Origin: Bacillus solitudinis | GTDB taxonomy: Bacteria > Bacillota > Bacilli > Bacillales > Bacillaceae_D | Length of the DNA: 64,000 nt | Assembly: GCF_002797395.1 (NCBI RefSeq) | Contig: NZ_KZ454943.1 | Coordinates: 3,880,122-3,944,121 of the forward strand | Reading direction: 5' to 3' | In this document: positions 62,727 through 64,000 of the stretch, in pieces | Layout: the number at the start of each line of letters is the position of its first letter | Numbering within the stretch: the stretch's first letter is position 1 | Notes under the pieces: model-generated | Database searches by the model: none | Seen by the model: the letters and a program-made list of their open reading frames with translations, nothing else | What the model was told of the DNA's origin: nothing | Program-made: the position numbers and the translations under genes

Positions 62727-62964
62727 AATTTTTAGAGCTTTTGAGACACACTTTGTTTTTGAAAAATGATGAAGTATTCCAGGTTTTGAAGCATTTTTCA
62801 TAGCAATGTATGAGAGGACAGAACTGTAAAGTCGTAATTCTACTAGTGAAAAGTCTAATGTGAAGCAGTGGTTATGTCTTTGAATGCGTTATCATTCAAG
62901 TAATAAAGCATATCAAAAGGGTAAAAGAATAAGGATGTTTTTCTTAACAGCGGGATCATGGTTC

Positions 62965-62978
62965 TGAAAGCGCTTGCG
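62965..62978 (+). promoter_or_regulatory. cre-like site before the DUF4038 gene
   Basis: TGAAAGCGCTTGCG matches 12 of 14 positions of the CcpA cre consensus, 48 bp before the ATG, consistent with catabolite control of a glycosidase. Confidence 0.5.
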
Positions 62979-63025
62979 ATCATTCAGCTAAATAAAAATA
63001 AATGTTTGCGAAAAGGAGAATTCAA

Positions 63026-64000
63026 ATGGAAAAATTAAAAATTTCGGAGAATAGAAGATACTTTACACACCAGGATGGCACACCATTTATCTGGCTTGCA
63101 GATACAGTTTGGACATTGGCACAGAGATTGAAATGGGACGATGTAGAATACCTGATGCAGAAACGAAAATCACAAGGATTTACTGTACTTCAACTGGTTG
63201 CACTTGACCCAGAGCAGGATAAGGAAATGAGAAATCCAGCTGGAGATAAGGCGTTATTAAACAATAACTTGAACACGCCAAATGAAAAATATTTCGAGTA
63301 TTTAGACTGGATAGTAGATAAAGCAGAGGAATATGGATTTTATGTACTGTTACTGCCTGTATGGGGAGAACTTGTTGTTGGTCATAACTGGATGGGGGAA
63401 TTCTCGGAGAAAATTGTTACTAAAGATAATGCTTATGAATATGGGAAATGGATAGGGAATCGCTATAAGGACAGAACCAATATCATTTGGGGTCTTGGAG
63501 GAGATAGGCAGCCAATCCATCTCGGAGTCGATTACAAGGATGTTTGGCGGAGTATGGCTGAAGGTATTGCAAAAGGTGTACTTGGCAAGGACTTAAAACA
63601 TAATGACAAAGACCCTAATTGGGAAAAGCTTCTTATGACGTATCATCCATGTCATGAACAGGAGACGGGGGAATGCTCAACCATGTCTTATTGGACAGAC
63701 GATGATGTTTGGATATCATTTATCATGATTCAATCAGGACATGGGTTAACGCCAAAAAATTATGATTTAGTAAAAACATATTATGACACAGAACAGCCTA
63801 TGCCAGTATTTGATGCAGAACCTGCCTATGAACAAATGCCAACAGCTTTTCCAGTTCCAGGAACACAATTTGAATATCATGGAGGTTGGATGGTAAGAAA
63901 ACGTGCTTATTGGAGTTTGTTTGCCGGGTCTTTTGGACATACATATGGTCATGCCTCTGTGTGGTGTATGATTTCAGAAAAGGAAAGAGACAGTTGGAGA
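63026..64000 (+). CDS. DUF4038 glycoside hydrolase (GH140-type), 3'-truncated by window edge
   Basis: The frame is open for 325 codons to the right edge. The protein starts with the DUF4038 signature (YFTHQDGTPFIWLADTVW), continues with YGFYVLLLPVWGE, NIIWGLGGDRQP (candidate acid/base Asp) and PVFDAEPAYEQM (candidate nucleophile Glu), then HTYGHASVWCM, typical of the (beta/alpha)8 barrel. Characterised GH140 members are apiosidases of rhamnogalacturonan II. There is no signal peptide, so it should act on imported oligosaccharides. AAAAGGAG precedes ATG 63026. The duplicate fragment lies just upstream. Confidence 0.85.
   Translation, partial: MEKLKISENRRYFTHQDGTPFIWLADTVWTLAQRLKWDDVEYLMQKRKSQGFTVLQLVALDPEQDKEMRNPAGDKALLNNNLNTPNEKYFEYLDWIVDKAEEYGFYVLLLPVWGELVVGHNWMGEFSEKIVTKDNAYEYGKWIGNRYKDRTNIIWGLGGDRQPIHLGVDYKDVWRSMAEGIAKGVLGKDLKHNDKDPNWEKLLMTYHPCHEQETGECSTMSYWTDDDVWISFIMIQSGHGLTPKNYDLVKTYYDTEQPMPVFDAEPAYEQMPTAFPVPGTQFEYHGGWMVRKRAYWSLFAGSFGHTYGHASVWCMISEKERDSWR

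Overview
This is about 64 kb of low-GC Gram-positive DNA. A-rich strong Shine-Dalgarno sites, frequent TTG/GTG starts, B. subtilis-type gene families (TcyP, YesM/YesN, LnrJKLMN-like, ManA, SufU-like, Zur boxes) and T-tailed hairpin terminators all point to the Bacillaceae. The many plant-polysaccharide genes fit a soil or alkaline-environment Bacillus relative; the genus is inference. Both ends cut genes: a PTS EIIA domain on the left and a DUF4038/GH140-type glycosidase on the right. No rRNA, tRNA or CRISPR array was seen.

Layout. 1-2.6 kb: end of a fructose/mannose-type PTS permease, ManA and a double-SIS protein. 2.7-11.5 kb: mixed genes, namely an FkbM methyltransferase, a formylglycine-generating-enzyme homologue with an internal deletion, an ECF sigma/anti-sigma pair, a quinone-oxidoreductase-like dehydrogenase, small unknowns and a DEAD-box helicase. 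12-17.2 kb: a two-component system plus three-gene ABC exporter resembling LnrJKLMN. 17.9-21.3 kb: a secreted rhamnogalacturonan lyase and rhamnogalacturonan acetylesterase. 21.35-25.4 kb: a REP-associated tyrosine transposase with its palindromes, the cystine carrier TcyP, small unknown proteins, and a scrap zone where an AraC remnant meets a GH1 remnant.

25.5-42.4 kb is the most interesting part. A LacI repressor, a TRAP transporter and a GH31 glycosidase share three near-identical operators. A remnant of 6-phosphogluconate dehydrogenase and a ROK repressor follow. Then comes an operon of uxaC, a LarA-family nickel-pincer enzyme, an SDR reductase, larE, a gluconokinase-type FGGY kinase, larB, larC1 and larC2. 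Read together they suggest this route: glucuronate to fructuronate (UxaC), to mannonate (SDR), to gluconate (C2 epimerisation by the LarA homologue), to 6-phosphogluconate (kinase). That would bypass mannonate dehydratase and the KDG branch. The operon also carries LarB, LarC and LarE to build the cofactor.

42.9-50 kb: a serine hydrolase, then a zinc-starvation cluster with four Zur-box-like sites, a thioredoxin-like ferredoxin, two COG0523 GTPases, a methyltransferase, a decayed ABC ATPase and a SufU-like protein. 50.2-55 kb: TetR, an MMPL transporter, a heptad-repeat protein and a small intergenic repeat cluster. 55.2-64 kb: a beta-phosphoglucomutase-like HAD enzyme, a YesM/YesN-type two-component system, a LysR gene broken by one frameshift, an SGNH hydrolase, a TauE-type carrier, and a DUF4038 gene preceded by a decayed partial duplicate of itself.

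All calls are from reading the sequence. No database search was run, so family assignments rest on recognised motifs.
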